Positions 10,542-21,522 of a stretch of DNA of 64,000 nt are shown one piece after another; position 1 is the stretch's first letter, and every line of letters begins with the position of its first letter. The notes under the pieces were generated by a model, which was not told the DNA's origin, ran no database searches, and saw only the letters and a list, made by a program, of their open reading frames with translations. The DNA comes from Portulaca oleracea (Eukaryota > Streptophyta > Magnoliopsida > Caryophyllales > Portulacaceae): assembly GCA_029582165.1 (NCBI GenBank), contig CM055890.1:5765787-5829786 (forward strand), written 5' to 3'. The position numbers were made by a program, and so were the translations under genes.

Positions 10542-10905
10542 CTTCCCAGGTGAACACGTTTAAATCGTGGTCTGGGGGATCTAGATGTAGGCAGCCTTTC
10601 CCCATGATAATAGTTCATGGAGAGGCTGATTCCCAGGGACCCACAAAAACTTTTAAGAAAAAAAAAAACAATTTGCATGCCAAACAAGACAACAAAAGGA
10701 CCCAAAAGTAACCTTTGAAAATCAACTTTGAGAAAAAACATAAATTTAAAAAAAATAAAAAATTAATTAAAAACAATAAAAAAAAGCAGTAGTATAGAGA
10801 TATATATCTGAGCATCGCACGCGCTTGAAAAAGGGCTAAATGTTCTCGTAGAACACAACCAAACAACGACACAAAGCAACACAAAGATAAAAGAAAGCAC
10901 ACTAC
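10512..10905 (-). mobile_element. RTE-type LINE, 3' end and (TTG)n tail
   Basis: On the minus strand this reads as the typical plant RTE LINE 3' end: GGGAATCAGCCTCTCC, then GGGGAAAGGCTGCCTACATC, then CCCCCAGACC, and a (TTG)10 tail (CAA repeats on + at 10512-10542). The tail is followed by the target duplication GATTTTGTACC (10496-10506), which recurs at 49937-49947 beyond the LINE 5' end. The body resumes at 44661 after the inserted Tat complex, whose ACTAC duplication is 10901-10905 and 44661-44665. Confidence 0.82.
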
Positions 10906-12446
10906 TGTAGACACAGGAAATTGGGCCTAATTCAGCAGAGATTTTTAGCCCAGTTCAGTCGGGCTCTCGCGGATCCAGCTCGGAAATCAGCCCAGAAATG
11001 AATATTGGGCTCACGCGGATTTTGGGCCCGACACAGGTGTTCAGTTCTGGGCTCATGCGGATTTGGGTGATCCGGTCAAAAATTCAGGGTTGCGCGGATT
11101 CGATCTGGATTCTGGGTAAACTCAGAAATCCGCGTGGATCCGGATTCTGGGTCAACCCAGAATCTCGCGGATCCGGGCAAAATTCAGCCCAGATTTTCAG
11201 CAGGTCACGCAGATTCTGGTCAAAGCGCCAACCGTCGATAGCGCAGAACCGCGTAAAACCGCCAGAAATTTTTGTCTATAAAATCGAATCCACGCGGATT
11301 TGTTAGGGGTTGACATTTTTGAGACTGGAAATCAAAGGAAAAATATTAAGTCGGCAGATCCTCGCGGATTTCTGGAACTACCGGCAGTCGGAGGGTTGAA
11401 ATCGGCAGTCTAACACACGTCTTCGTACCTGACCCGGTGAAACCACGCGGATCCACTAGGATTCGGTAATCCTTTTCTTTTTTTAGTTCATTTTGTTTGA
11501 TTCTTCGAAGCTTGTAACAATGTAGTTGATAGATCCCCGCCCGCTGTAATTTTGTTTATTTTTCTCGCGTTTTTTGTTATTTCATCCAGTATGTGAACTT
11601 TATCTTTTCATTCCGAATGCATGCATTTTTTTCTTTAATTCGTGACAACTTACTTTTTTATTAATATGTGAAACCCGACCTAGTAAAGGCCGCTTCGGCG
11701 GGCGGTGCAAGGGCATCCCCCTACACCGACACCTTTACCCCCGGATCCGTTCTTTTGGTTCAAGACCGGAGTCAAGTTTTTAAAATAAAAGTTTTGTTAG
11801 TTTTTCTTTTTAAAATTAACTGGCGACTCCTTCCGTTTCTTTTGGTTTTTTTTCTTTTTCTTTTTCTCAAAAGAAGTCAGAAAAGAAAGAGGAAATATGC
11901 CGGCCCAAAATGGATCGGATTCGCGTGAATCCGGGCCCATTTTGGCCAGTTTTCCTTCCTTTTATCTTTTCCAGTTTTAAAAAAAAAGAGTCTGTCTTGG
12001 CCCAAACAAGTCCCGGATCCGCGCGGATCCGATCCTTGTTGGGTCCAGTTTTTTCGTTTTTTTTTCTTTTTTTCTTTTTTTCTCTCTAGCGCAAAAAGCT
12101 TGTTTTGGCACAGTACGAATCGCATGGATTGCACCGTTTCGGCCCTTTTTTTTATCTCGTCATTTTTTTTTATTTTTTTTCCCTCTTTAGCCCAGAATGG
12201 TCCTCGAACCCGCGTGGATCCAGGCACCATTCAGGCCCAGACTGGTCCTGGAATCCGCGTGGATCCAGGTCCGGTCTCTTTTACCATTTTTTCTTTTTTT
12301 TTGTTTTCTTTTTTCTTCTTACCGACTTTCGAAAATAACCTCCGGAAAAGTCGAAGTTCTTTAAATTTGTCCCTTAGGAAACTAAGCAACCCCACGTCGA
12401 TCGACACTCCGCGGGGGACCGTGCCCTCCGGGCCGCGGGCCCTACA
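10906..12446 (+). repeat. Tat LTR, left copy
   Basis: A 1541-bp repeat starting TGTAGACACAGG and ending GGGCCCTACA. U3 carries CGCGGAT motifs (about 10966-11450); a TATA box (TATAAAA) lies at 11277-11283. A T-rich, G-poor 3' half contains a PBS-like TGGCGACTCC at 11821-11830. Open frames in the T-rich half lack family signatures. Confidence 0.9.
11277..11283 (+). promoter_or_regulatory. TATA box of the left Tat LTR
   Basis: TATAAAA preceded by TTTTTGTC, conserved in the middle (28984-28990) and right (43485-43491) LTRs. Transcription of the genomic RNA would start about 30 bp downstream. Confidence 0.7.
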
Positions 12447-12447
12447 G

Positions 12448-12466
12448 TGGCGACTCCACTGGCGAC
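12448..12466 (+). promoter_or_regulatory. Primer-binding site, Tat unit 1
   Basis: TGGCGACTCCACTGGCGAC begins two bases after the LTR end. It resembles the TGGCGACTCC primer sites of Tat/Ogre elements. The cognate tRNA (reported as tRNA-Arg for related elements) was not verified here. Confidence 0.75.
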
Positions 12467-13838
12467 TTATTAGTGGGTAAGACTTGAAAAGTTGGGTTTT
12501 TTTTTAAAAAAAAAAAGTTGTCACTTTTTCTGCTTTAGGCATATTTGCATTTTTCGGGCCTTCCCCTTTGTTGGGCACAAAAGGTACCGTCTAGGTTCTA
12601 TCCCTATTTTTGTCATTTTTGGGAAAACAAAACCATTCAACTCGGTGGGTCCACTTAGACCTTCACCGAGCCGGTAGTTGTTTTTCCACTCGTGCACCAC
12701 TCCTTAGTCCATATGACAAAAAGGGAGCAACCTAAGTGTACTAATCTTACCATGCACCCCATGGGAGACCAAACACTTAGGACACAGGTTAGAGGTTAGG
12801 TAACCGCACCATACAGCCTCGAACATAGACCCTTGGTTAGGTTGGAATTCACGTGTGTGCTATGTGCTTCGAACTTGAGACCATGCCTTAACGCTTAGAA
12901 AAAAAACAAACATAAAAAAGTGGGCATTTTGCATGCTGGGCCGAGATAACTGATTTGGTCCATACAAAGTTGGGGCCAGGCGGATCCTCGCGGATTTCGT
13001 TCACTGGATCAGTTTTGTATGGCCCAAATCAGTGGTCTGGTTCTCTGTTTAGGTAGTCGGCTTTGGTTTAGGCCCAATAGGGGACTTGAGCCCAAGAAAT
13101 CCGCGTGGATCTTGGCGCGCTCAGACCCTACGGGGCCTAACCCGAGGCGTGTCGGGTTTTTGCATTTGGGTTGCAGATTGTGATTTGGCCCATGCAAAGG
13201 CCAAGCCCACAGGATCCTCGCGGATTTTGGGATCGGGCCGGACTTTATATGGTCCAAATCATTTTTTTCTCTCCTTTTCTCGGTTTAGGTGTTTAGAACG
13301 TGAATTTGGGCTCGGAAGTGGGCCTGAGTCCAAGAAATCCGCGCGGATTTCTGGGGAGCTCGGTCCCTCTCGAATCCAAGTTCGGGTTTTCTAGTGGTGT
13401 TGGTCAACATGCATGTGTTTTGGTCGGTACCGGCAGTCCATTTGAGCCGCACAGGTCAGCTCGGGCCTCATGGATCCACGCGGATTTTTGAGCGAGCCCG
13501 CCCTTGTGTGGTCCAAATGGGCTTCTCGGTCCGTTTAGTCGGCTAGAAACGGTATGTTTAGCCCTTATGTGAGGCCTGAGTTCGTTTTCAAGCTCGGCCC
13601 GATAAGGTCTAAATATGTCATTCCAGGCCAGAGTCTGCATTTTGCATAAGAGCTTTATTTGGGCTTCGTATATGATTTTGAGCTTTAGTTCGATCGTTCG
13701 GGGTCCAAATAGAATTCTTCATCCATTGCATGCATGGAGTTTTTTTAGAGCGACATTGAGCTGAGTCTTCGAGTTCATCCACCTTTCAGGGGCAGGATAG
13801 GTTGGTTTCGGGTTTATCAGCGGGGCGAGACAGGTCGG
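12467..13838 (+). other. 5' leader of Tat unit 1
   Basis: Untranslated leader between PBS and gag. Short open frames here lack family signatures. Four exact CGCGGAT motifs plus variants occur at about 12980-13490, each after a phrase like ATCCTCG or ATCCACG. Confidence 0.65.
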
Positions 13839-15140
13839 TTGGAAACTTTTGACGTCCATTACGACAGTAACGAAGATCGGATATCATCTGAGGCAACTAA
13901 TTCAGGAGCAACCGACGAAGAAGCATCTGAGGAAGGTGTTGAGTCTTTGGTAATTGACCCATCTGAGATAATGTCGGATCCCAATGATGATCATCTTGAA
14001 GATCATCCGCCTAGTGACCATGGAGAGGAGCCGGTGCCTCCTCCACCACCTCCACGTAATGACATGGAGCAATTGACCAACATAATTCTGAATATGCAAG
14101 TCTCTATGAATGCTCAATTAGAGGCACAAAACCAAAGAATCGACGCCATCATTCATGCCATGGAGGAGGTTAAAAATTCAAATGTGAAGAATCCCCCTAC
14201 GAGCGAAGTAGAACAGTTTGGAAAAGAGAGGGATGGATCAGTCCCTGGGGTTTCAAACTCGAGACTTGATCGCATCGAGCAAACTCGAGTCTACAATCTT
14301 TAACAATCAATTCATGGATGATGTAGGTTTCACGCCCGTCCCCCGAGGCTGATTGCCTCCGAAATTCAACATGCCTGATATCAAATTTCATGGTGTTGAG
14401 AACCCACATCAACATGTACGGAATTTTCTGGGGGCTATGACGCTGAAAGGAGTTGAGGAGGACATTTATCACATTGTCTTTCCTTGGACTTTAGGTCCAG
14501 ATGTCATGAAATGGTATAGTACGCTTAGTCCCGCCAAGACTTCACAATGGAGCTCGCTTTGCAAGGAGTTCCTACATCAATACTCCTACAATGTCGACAT
14601 GCCTGTCACCTTAAGGGACATGGAGCTAATGAAGCAAGGAGAAAGGGAATCTTTCTCAGATTACTTCGCTCGGTGGAGATCAAAGGCGGCTCAAATGGTA
14701 GATCGACCTTCGGAGGAACACCAGGTTGATATGCTTATTCGGAGTCTGCAACCCTCGTACAACACTCATCTGAGATTTCAACCCCTTAAAGACTTTGGCA
14801 CACTGAGATTAGCCGGCACAAAGATTGAGAGTGAGTTTGCTAAGGGAGTTACAACTGGGGGCTGGAAGAATACTTACACTGGCAAGAAGTCCGCTGGCCC
14901 GTCTACTTCGGCTAATAAGGGGAATGAAGTGAATGCTTTACAGCGCTACACTGAGTACACTCCTATAGACACCACGTACGCTCAAGCTTTAGAGCGTTTA
15001 TTAAGCAAGGGAATGGTACTCTTCCCGACTTAAAACCTGAGCCGAAAGAGAAGCCGCGGAATTGGGACGCGAGTAAGTTTTGCAAGTATCACCGGGCTCG
15101 AGGTCATGATACCGAGCAGTGTTTTACCCTGAAGAATCGA
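13839..15140 (+). pseudogene. gag: gag of Tat unit 1 (one stop, two frame changes)
   Basis: Three pieces. The first (from about 13839, no ATG until 13971) is an acidic, proline-rich N-terminus with EEPVPPPPPP and a predicted helical stretch (MEQLTNIILNMQVSMNAQLE). After a frame change near 14290 and a TGA at 14350-14352, the second (to 15033) is a recognisable retrotransposon gag core: MPDIKFHGVENPHQHVRNF, FPWTLGPDVMKWYSTL, and MKQGERESFSDYFARWR. A second frame change near 15030 leads into a zinc-knuckle-like CKYHRARGHDTEQCF at about 15077-15124, in the frame of pol. Gag forms the virus-like particle that packages element RNA. This copy would not make a full-length protein unless the breaks are sequencing errors. 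Unit 2 has lost the gene. Confidence 0.85.
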
Positions 15141-18100
15141 ATGGAGGAGATGTTTAGATCAAAGCAACTACCTTTACCCAAGGCAGCACAAAAACCTAGC
15201 AACACCAAAAACCCACTAGGTTTACTGCATATACATGCTATATTTGAAGAATGCGAATGGGATCCTTCTGACTTCATTATAGATGAGAAGAAACCGGCTT
15301 ATATCACGCGATGTTTCCGGGGGGATTATGAAGTCAATGGTTTATGGGCAAGCGATGAGGACGATGTTTATGGTGAACCTCATGTTAATAATGCTAGCGG
15401 CAAATTTTGGAGTTCCGATAGCGATGATGACTTTTGGGGAACATCAAAATCTAGTAAGACTGAAGCCCCAAGTGTTTCCTTCCTTACACGGTCAGGACGT
15501 CACAATTATCCAGGAGGACCGTCCCAAGTCCAATCTCAAGACAAAGGGAGGGAAAAGGTGGGAGAGACTGTAGTTCCTACTCCAGAAGAAGATCTAGTAT
15601 TGAGGCAGTTAAAGAAATTGAAGATGGATGTTACTGTTTGGCAATTGTTGGCCGCGTCACAGAAGCATAGGCAAGCTTTAATTGAGGCTTTGAGCAAGAT
15701 TGAAGTGTCACCTGAAACCACACCCGAGGAAGTAGTATCTTTTGTCACATCTGGCAAGGATATTATAACCTTTAGTGATGAGGATCTGCCCAAGGAGGGT
15801 CTTGCACACAACAAGGCCCTATATTTGACTGTAGGATGTTCTAACAAGGTGATTCCTTTGGTGCTGGTCGACAATGGATCCGCTGTGAATATTTGCCCAT
15901 GGAGGACAGCTCAAAAGCTTGGCATTCAGGCGCATCAGCTTACTCAAAAAGCTATCCAACTTAGAGCTTATGATAATACCCCCAGACGAATTTTAGGATC
16001 AGTTCTTTTGCCGATCACCATGGATGCAATCTCTAGCAACGTCGAGTTTTTGGTACTGGATATTCCAGCATCCTTTAACTTACTACTAGGGCGCCCTTGG
16101 TTACATGAACAACGGGCGGTGTCATCAACCCTACATCAGAAGGTGAAGTTATTGGTTAAGGGACAGGTGGTGAGCATGAAAGGGGAGGAATTATCTGCTG
16201 TAATTACTTCTAAGAATTCGACACTAGAGGTGGAGCATAATGCAAAGGACGAGGAGTTCCATCATTTTGATATCGTAGCTACTTTAGATAGGGATGAAGC
16301 ACCATTGGACTTTGATCCTTACTCTAATCGAAGGGTCAATGCTATTCTTAAAAGACATGGTTATTTTCCTGGTTTACCCCTAGGGAGGAGAGCTCAAGGC
16401 TCTACATCTTTTTCCTTGACTCAAAAGGGCAATTACCGTTTTCGATTAGGATATACCCCAACAGAAGAAGAGCGAAGGTTAGCTGGAAGGACTATGAGGA
16501 TTAAGAAGGATGAGCTAATACCGCTTTACAGTATAAAGCCGTATCCACTCACACTTAATGGTCAGTTTGTGAAGGAGGGCGACTATTTCCCTTACTTTGG
16601 CTTTCCGGAGCCATACTACCTAAAGAGTAAAGGGATCCTAGTACCGAGGCTAGAGATTTTCAATGATTGCATGCTGCTTGAGGAGGAGCTTTTCACACCA
16701 GCGCGAAGGAGTGATACCCCATTAGATTGGACTCATCTAACCGGGAGTAGCATCTTTGGAATTCTGTTTGGTCAAGAGGCAAGGAAAGAAGAGAAGCCAG
16801 TTGAAGCACTCTCTTTAGCCTTATCAAGCCAAGATTTCGATCCTACTAAGCTCATCGCTACATGGGGTCAAGAGAGCAAGCAGATTACTTGGATCGCGGC
16901 TGACGGCGACAAAGAATTCACTCTAGCTTTAGGAGAGTCGGCTCATGTGTCAGGGCCTAGTTCTGTTTCTTTTCCATTTTCCGGGTCTGTTTTAGAGTCA
17001 GGTTTTAAGTATGTTGCATCTTCATTAGAAAGGTCAGTTGAGTCAGCTGTAGATGTCATTGTTTCTCCATCTAATGAAATGAACTCTTTTGCTTACGACT
17101 CTTCTCAACCCCCTTCCCTGAACTGCTTTGCCACAAATAAAAATAACAACGATGCTGTAAACGAAACTGAAATCCCTAAGGATCTTTTAAAAGCAGTGGA
17201 CCATCATGAAAATCGAATTTCGGTAATCGAAGAGACAATAGCTATAAATCTAGGTACTTCGGAAGAGCCTAAACTTACCAAAATCGGGAAATCCTTAACC
17301 TTCGAGGAGCAAGAGCATTTTACTCTACTCCTGCGAGAATTTGTAGATGTCTTTGCTTGGTCATACCAAGACATGCCTGGCATAGACAGAGAGATAGCTG
17401 AGCATAGAATACCGCTTTATCCTGATGCTAAACCGGTGAAACAGAAGCTTCGTCGCATGAAACCAGAATGGGCGTTAAAAATTAAGGAAGAAGTTGAGAA
17501 GCAATTGAGTGCAGGTTTTATTAGGGTGTCGGAGTACCCACAATGGGTAGCAAATGTAGTCCCGGTCCCGAAGAAGGATGGGAGAGTACGAATGTGCGTA
17601 GACTTTAGAGATTTGAACAAAGCCAGTCCGAAGGATGACTTCCCTTTACCTCACATTGATATTCTAGTAGACAATACTTGTGGTCATGCCCTTCTTTCCT
17701 TTATGGATGGATACTCAGGTTACAACCAGGTTAAGATGTCCGAGGAGGATATGGAGAAGACGACGTTCATCACTCAGTGGGGCACGTTCTGTTACGTAGT
17801 GATGCCATTCGGGTTAAAAAATGCAGGGGCAACCTATCAAAGGACTGCTACCACATTGTTGCATGACATGATGCATAGAGAAGCGGAGGTTTATGTGGAT
17901 GATATGATTATTAAATCTGCCGATCACGAAACCCACCTAGACAGCCTTAAAAGATTCTTCCTTAGGCTTCGTAAATACGGAATGAGATTAAATCCACAAA
18001 AATGTGCTTTCGGAGTGACGTCTGGAAAGTTACTGGGTTTTGTAGTGAGCTCTAGAGGTATTGAAGTTGATCCCGCGAAAATTAAGGCGATACAGGAAAT

Positions 18101-18761
18101 GCCGCCGCCTAAGACGGAAAAAGAAATAAGGGGTTTCTTAGGACGATTACAATACATTAGCCGGTTCATTTCGAAGTTGACCATGATCTGTGATCCTATA
18201 TTCAAGAAGCTAAGGAAAGGAGTCAAGCCAGAATGGGACGGAAAGTGCCAAGCAGCCTTCGACAAAATTAAGGAATACTTGGCTAATCCACCTGTTTTAG
18301 CTCCACCCATGCCTGGAGAGCCGCTGCTTTTATATCTAACCATTACTAAGGCAGCAATGGGGGCTATGTTGGCCCAAAGATTCGAAGGAGAAGAACGAGC
18401 AATATACTATTTAAGCAAGAAGTTCCTAGAATACGAGATTCGGTACTCCAACATAGAGAGGTTGTCCCTTGCTCTCGTTTGGGCAACGAGGAAATTGCGT
18501 CACTACATGCTTGCGCATACCGTGCATGTGACCGCCTTTATGAACCCTCTCAAATATCTGATGGAGCAACCGTTGGTCAATAGTAGAGTAGCTCGGTGGA
18601 TGGTTATGTTGTCGGAATTTGACTTACAGTTCGTTCCGCAAAAAGCCATAAAAGGAAGAGTGGTTGCAGATTTTTTGGCTGATCTACCCACGGAGGAAGC
18701 TCATGAAGAAGAATTAGAATTTCCAGATGAAGAAGTATTTCAAACCCAAGAAGATATTTGA
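15141..18761 (+). CDS. pol: Protease - reverse transcriptase - RNase H polyprotein, Tat unit 1
   Basis: An uninterrupted 1206-residue frame continuing the gag-pol reading frame. The aspartic protease core is at about residues 235-330 (VPLVLVDNGSAVNI-like; here DNGS instead of the usual DGGS/DTGS, so activity is uncertain), with LLLGRPWLHEQ closing the domain. The RT starts near residue 760, has KKDGRVRMCVDFRDLNKASP and the catalytic YVDD at about 917-920. A Ty3-type RNase H follows (LLLYLTITKAAMGAMLAQ to about 1180), with weak catalytic conservation as usual in dual-RH elements. The frame ends in TGA (18759-18761), and the next ORF continues in the same frame one codon later, suggesting that the stop replaced a Trp codon. 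The enzyme copies element RNA to cDNA in virus-like particles. The start at 15141 is simply the first ATG; the natural product would be a gag-pol fusion. Confidence 0.92.
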   Translation: MEEMFRSKQLPLPKAAQKPSNTKNPLGLLHIHAIFEECEWDPSDFIIDEKKPAYITRCFRGDYEVNGLWASDEDDVYGEPHVNNASGKFWSSDSDDDFWGTSKSSKTEAPSVSFLTRSGRHNYPGGPSQVQSQDKGREKVGETVVPTPEEDLVLRQLKKLKMDVTVWQLLAASQKHRQALIEALSKIEVSPETTPEEVVSFVTSGKDIITFSDEDLPKEGLAHNKALYLTVGCSNKVIPLVLVDNGSAVNICPWRTAQKLGIQAHQLTQKAIQLRAYDNTPRRILGSVLLPITMDAISSNVEFLVLDIPASFNLLLGRPWLHEQRAVSSTLHQKVKLLVKGQVVSMKGEELSAVITSKNSTLEVEHNAKDEEFHHFDIVATLDRDEAPLDFDPYSNRRVNAILKRHGYFPGLPLGRRAQGSTSFSLTQKGNYRFRLGYTPTEEERRLAGRTMRIKKDELIPLYSIKPYPLTLNGQFVKEGDYFPYFGFPEPYYLKSKGILVPRLEIFNDCMLLEEELFTPARRSDTPLDWTHLTGSSIFGILFGQEARKEEKPVEALSLALSSQDFDPTKLIATWGQESKQITWIAADGDKEFTLALGESAHVSGPSSVSFPFSGSVLESGFKYVASSLERSVESAVDVIVSPSNEMNSFAYDSSQPPSLNCFATNKNNNDAVNETEIPKDLLKAVDHHENRISVIEETIAINLGTSEEPKLTKIGKSLTFEEQEHFTLLLREFVDVFAWSYQDMPGIDREIAEHRIPLYPDAKPVKQKLRRMKPEWALKIKEEVEKQLSAGFIRVSEYPQWVANVVPVPKKDGRVRMCVDFRDLNKASPKDDFPLPHIDILVDNTCGHALLSFMDGYSGYNQVKMSEEDMEKTTFITQWGTFCYVVMPFGLKNAGATYQRTATTLLHDMMHREAEVYVDDMIIKSADHETHLDSLKRFFLRLRKYGMRLNPQKCAFGVTSGKLLGFVVSSRGIEVDPAKIKAIQEMPPPKTEKEIRGFLGRLQYISRFISKLTMICDPIFKKLRKGVKPEWDGKCQAAFDKIKEYLANPPVLAPPMPGEPLLLYLTITKAAMGAMLAQRFEGEERAIYYLSKKFLEYEIRYSNIERLSLALVWATRKLRHYMLAHTVHVTAFMNPLKYLMEQPLVNSRVARWMVMLSEFDLQFVPQKAIKGRVVADFLADLPTEEAHEEELEFPDEEVFQTQEDI

Positions 18762-18764
18762 GAT

Positions 18765-20485
18765 ATGTATTTTGATGGGGCTTCAAATCAGAGTGGGTAC
18801 GGAGTAGGAATCATTTTGATTTCACCTGAAGGAGTACATACTCCGATTTCAGTAAAATTAGATTTTGAGGTAACAAACAACGTAGCAGAATATGAGGCAT
18901 GCATTATTGGCATGCAAGCCGCTATAGAGATTGGTATAAAATGTATAAGGATATTCGGTGATTCAAGCCTTATAATAAATCAAGTATCCAACAAGTGGAA
19001 AGTAAAGAATGTAGCTTTGGCACCCTACCAAGCTTATGTAAGGGATTTAGCAGAACACTTTGATCAAGTAGTGTTCACTTATTTACCTCGGGAGCATAAT
19101 GAATTAGCTGATGCCTTAGCTAAGCTTTCATCCTTGCTTAATATCCCGAGAGGAGTTGTGTCTATGCCTATATGCATAGAGCGAAGAGATCAACCGGCTT
19201 ATGTTTATTCCTTGGAAGTTTGTGAGGTAGACTCATCTTGTTGGTATTATGATATATATCAATACCTGACTAAAGGAGCTTATCCTGATGACTCCACCAC
19301 AAGGTCGCAAAGAGCAATCAGACTTTTGGCTTCGCAGTACTGTTTGATTCAAGATCAATTGTATAAGAAAAATGACATGGGCATCAATTTGCTTTGTCTG
19401 GGACAGAACGAAGCCCAAAACTTGATGAGAGAAGTTCACGGGGGAGAATGTGGTCCGCATATGAATGGGCGGATGCTATCTAAGAAGATTCACAGGATGG
19501 GATATTACTGGTCAACTATGGAGGCTGATTGTCATAATTATGTGAAAAGGTGCTACAAGTGTCAAATCTATGCAAACTTGCAACACCAACCTCCTTCATT
19601 CTTGACTACGTTAACCTCGCCATGGCCATTCTCCGTTTGGGGCATCGATATCATAGGGAAGATCACTCCTAAAGGAACAGGAGGACATGAGTATGTGTCA
19701 GAGCCATTGACTACTTCACAAAATGGGTGGAGGCGGCATCTTATGCAAAATTGACTTCTAAGCACGTCGCTAAGTTCATACTTAGAAACATAATATGCCG
19801 TTATGGGGTTCCACATGAATTGATAAGCGATAACGGAGTTCACTTCAAGAAGGAGACGGCTGAATTGTTAGCGAAATACAAGATCCAACATCATAGATCT
19901 TCGGTATATCGACCTCAGACCAATGGAGCGGTTGAGGCAGCTAACAAAAATCTCACTAGGATAATAAAGAAAATGGCCGCGACTTATAAGGACTGGCCAG
20001 ATAAGTTACCTTTTGCCTTGTGGGGTTATCGAACTTCTATGCGTACATCCACTGGAGCAACTCCCTACTCCTTGGTATATGGGATAGAAGCGGTGTTGCC
20101 AGTAGAAGTGGCAATACCTTCGTTGCGAATTATAGCGGAAAGTCAGATTCCGGAGGCGGATTGGGCTAAAGCTAGATATGAGGAATTGGTCAACGTCGAT
20201 GAGAGAAGACTCAGAGCCATGCATAATGTCCAGATATACCAGAATCGTGTGTCCAGGGCGTTTAATAGGAAGGTCAAATCAAAAGACCTTGGAGAGGGTG
20301 ACATGGTTCTGAAGGAGATAAGGGCACCTATTCAGGACCCGAGAGGAAAATTTAGGCCCAATTGGATGGGTCCCTACGTCATAAAGGAGATCCTTCCCGG
20401 AGGAGCGGTGAGATTGGTAGACCTAGAGGATGAAGAATGCGCTCAGCTGACTAATTTGGATCAACTAAAGAAGTTTTATGCATAA
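18765..20485 (+). pseudogene. int: Archaeal-type RNase H plus integrase, Tat unit 1 (frameshifted)
   Basis: The N-terminal part is a second RNase H (MYFDGASNQSGYGVGIILIS, EYEACIIGMQAA, FGDSSLIINQV, EHNELADALAKL), characteristic of the Tat lineage. The integrase follows: an HHCC zinc finger ending CYKCQIY, catalytic core residues in VWGIDIIG, ELISDNGVHF and NGAVEAANKN, and a C-terminal domain ending QLTNLDQLKKFYA. A single-base loss near 19698 (TGTGTCAGAGCC against TGTGCTTGTAGCC in unit 2) splits the frame into 18765-19754 and 19727-20485, cutting the integrase between its first and second catalytic residues. Otherwise it is nearly identical to the intact copy at 33327-35048. The role is removal of the RNA primer/template and insertion of cDNA into the genome. 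Confidence 0.9.
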
Positions 20486-21522
20486 GGGTAAAGTGGACAT
20501 AGCAACTGGTGACAGAAACCAACAACTATCCTTAAGAATATCAGCTACTGGCTCATTAGACCAGCAACTGATTTGTTTTCTTGAACTACGATGGCCTGAT
20601 TCCACACATCGTGGATACGTAGGAAGCTTTTTCTAAGAGTCCGGCCCAATCAATAAATTTCCCTGATTTTGGTTATCTATTTCTAGTCCTTAAAGCAACA
20701 TTGGACCCTCATGGATTCAATGAAACTTGAAACCGTACGTAGGGCTCGAAATCTCAAAAATCTCATCCAGACTCCAATAGATTCACACAGATTTCTGGGG
20801 TCTGAATTTGGATTTGTGGGTTTTTTTGGCTTATTTCAGTGTTGGGCCTCAAGCGTCCTTAGGATCCTCGCGGATTTTAGTGGATTTGGTTCTCGATTTG
20901 CACTAAATGGTTGTCAGTTTCCAATTCACTCAATTTTTTTATGCAATTAAGAAAAGTCGCGCGGATTTTATTCATTTTGGGCCCCAAAATACTCATCTTA
21001 CATTTTGGAGCCGTTTGGGCTGGATCCGCGCGGATCTCTTTTTTTTTTTCCGGGCCAAAATTTTTTCGGTGAAGTCTACATGGATTTACGTTGTGACTCG
21101 GAGTACTCTGTTTGAGAGCAACTAAGGGCGGATCCGCGAGGATCCACAAATTTAAGGCAGGTTCACGCGGATTTCGTGTCTTCCCTGGGTCTAATTTTGT
21201 TTCCTTCATCCTTCTTAGTTCGATTCTCGTAGGTTTTTTTTTATGCAGAAATCTTCACGGATTTTACATTATTTTAATTGGGAATAAATTTTCTATGTGC
21301 AGAAATCTATGCAGATTTCACATATGTAATGGAGAATACGGGAATTTCGTGAAATACGATTTTATTATTTCCGATAAACTTAAAGTCTAAAAATAGAAAA
21401 AAGAGCATGCAAGTTTATGACTTGCAACTCAACGTTCATCAGCATCTAAAAAAAAAAATAAAATAAATAATATACGCTAAAAAAAAAAAAAACTAAAAAC
21501 AAAGGCAAGCAGCATCAGTTTC
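20486..21522. promoter_or_regulatory. 3' noncoding spacer of unit 1 with CGCGGAT motifs
   Basis: Between the integrase stop and the stop of the first antisense gene. Four exact CGCGGAT motifs and several variants at about 20865-21175 (for example GATCCGCGCGGATC and GATCCGCGAGGATC). The last part is A-rich and downstream of the antisense gene. Confidence 0.6.

Noticed and set aside
10512..10542. (CAA)10 as an independent microsatellite
   Set aside because: It is the 3' tail of the minus-strand LINE, placed exactly between the LINE 3' end and its target duplication.
10998..11306. Open frames reading through CGCGGAT motifs in LTRs and spacers (also 13009-13640, 26439-27906, 40947-42413)
   Set aside because: Their apparent repetition of RGFQ, ADS or similar comes from the DNA motif itself, and both strands are open for the same reason. 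No domain and no start context.
11668..12480. Open frames in the T-rich half of the Tat LTRs (also around 29375-29895 and 43962-44721)
   Set aside because: They encode low-complexity Phe/Leu/Ser/Lys runs from T-rich DNA, overlap in several frames, and lack any family signature. Only the downstream PR-RT part of 29375-32626 is kept as coding.
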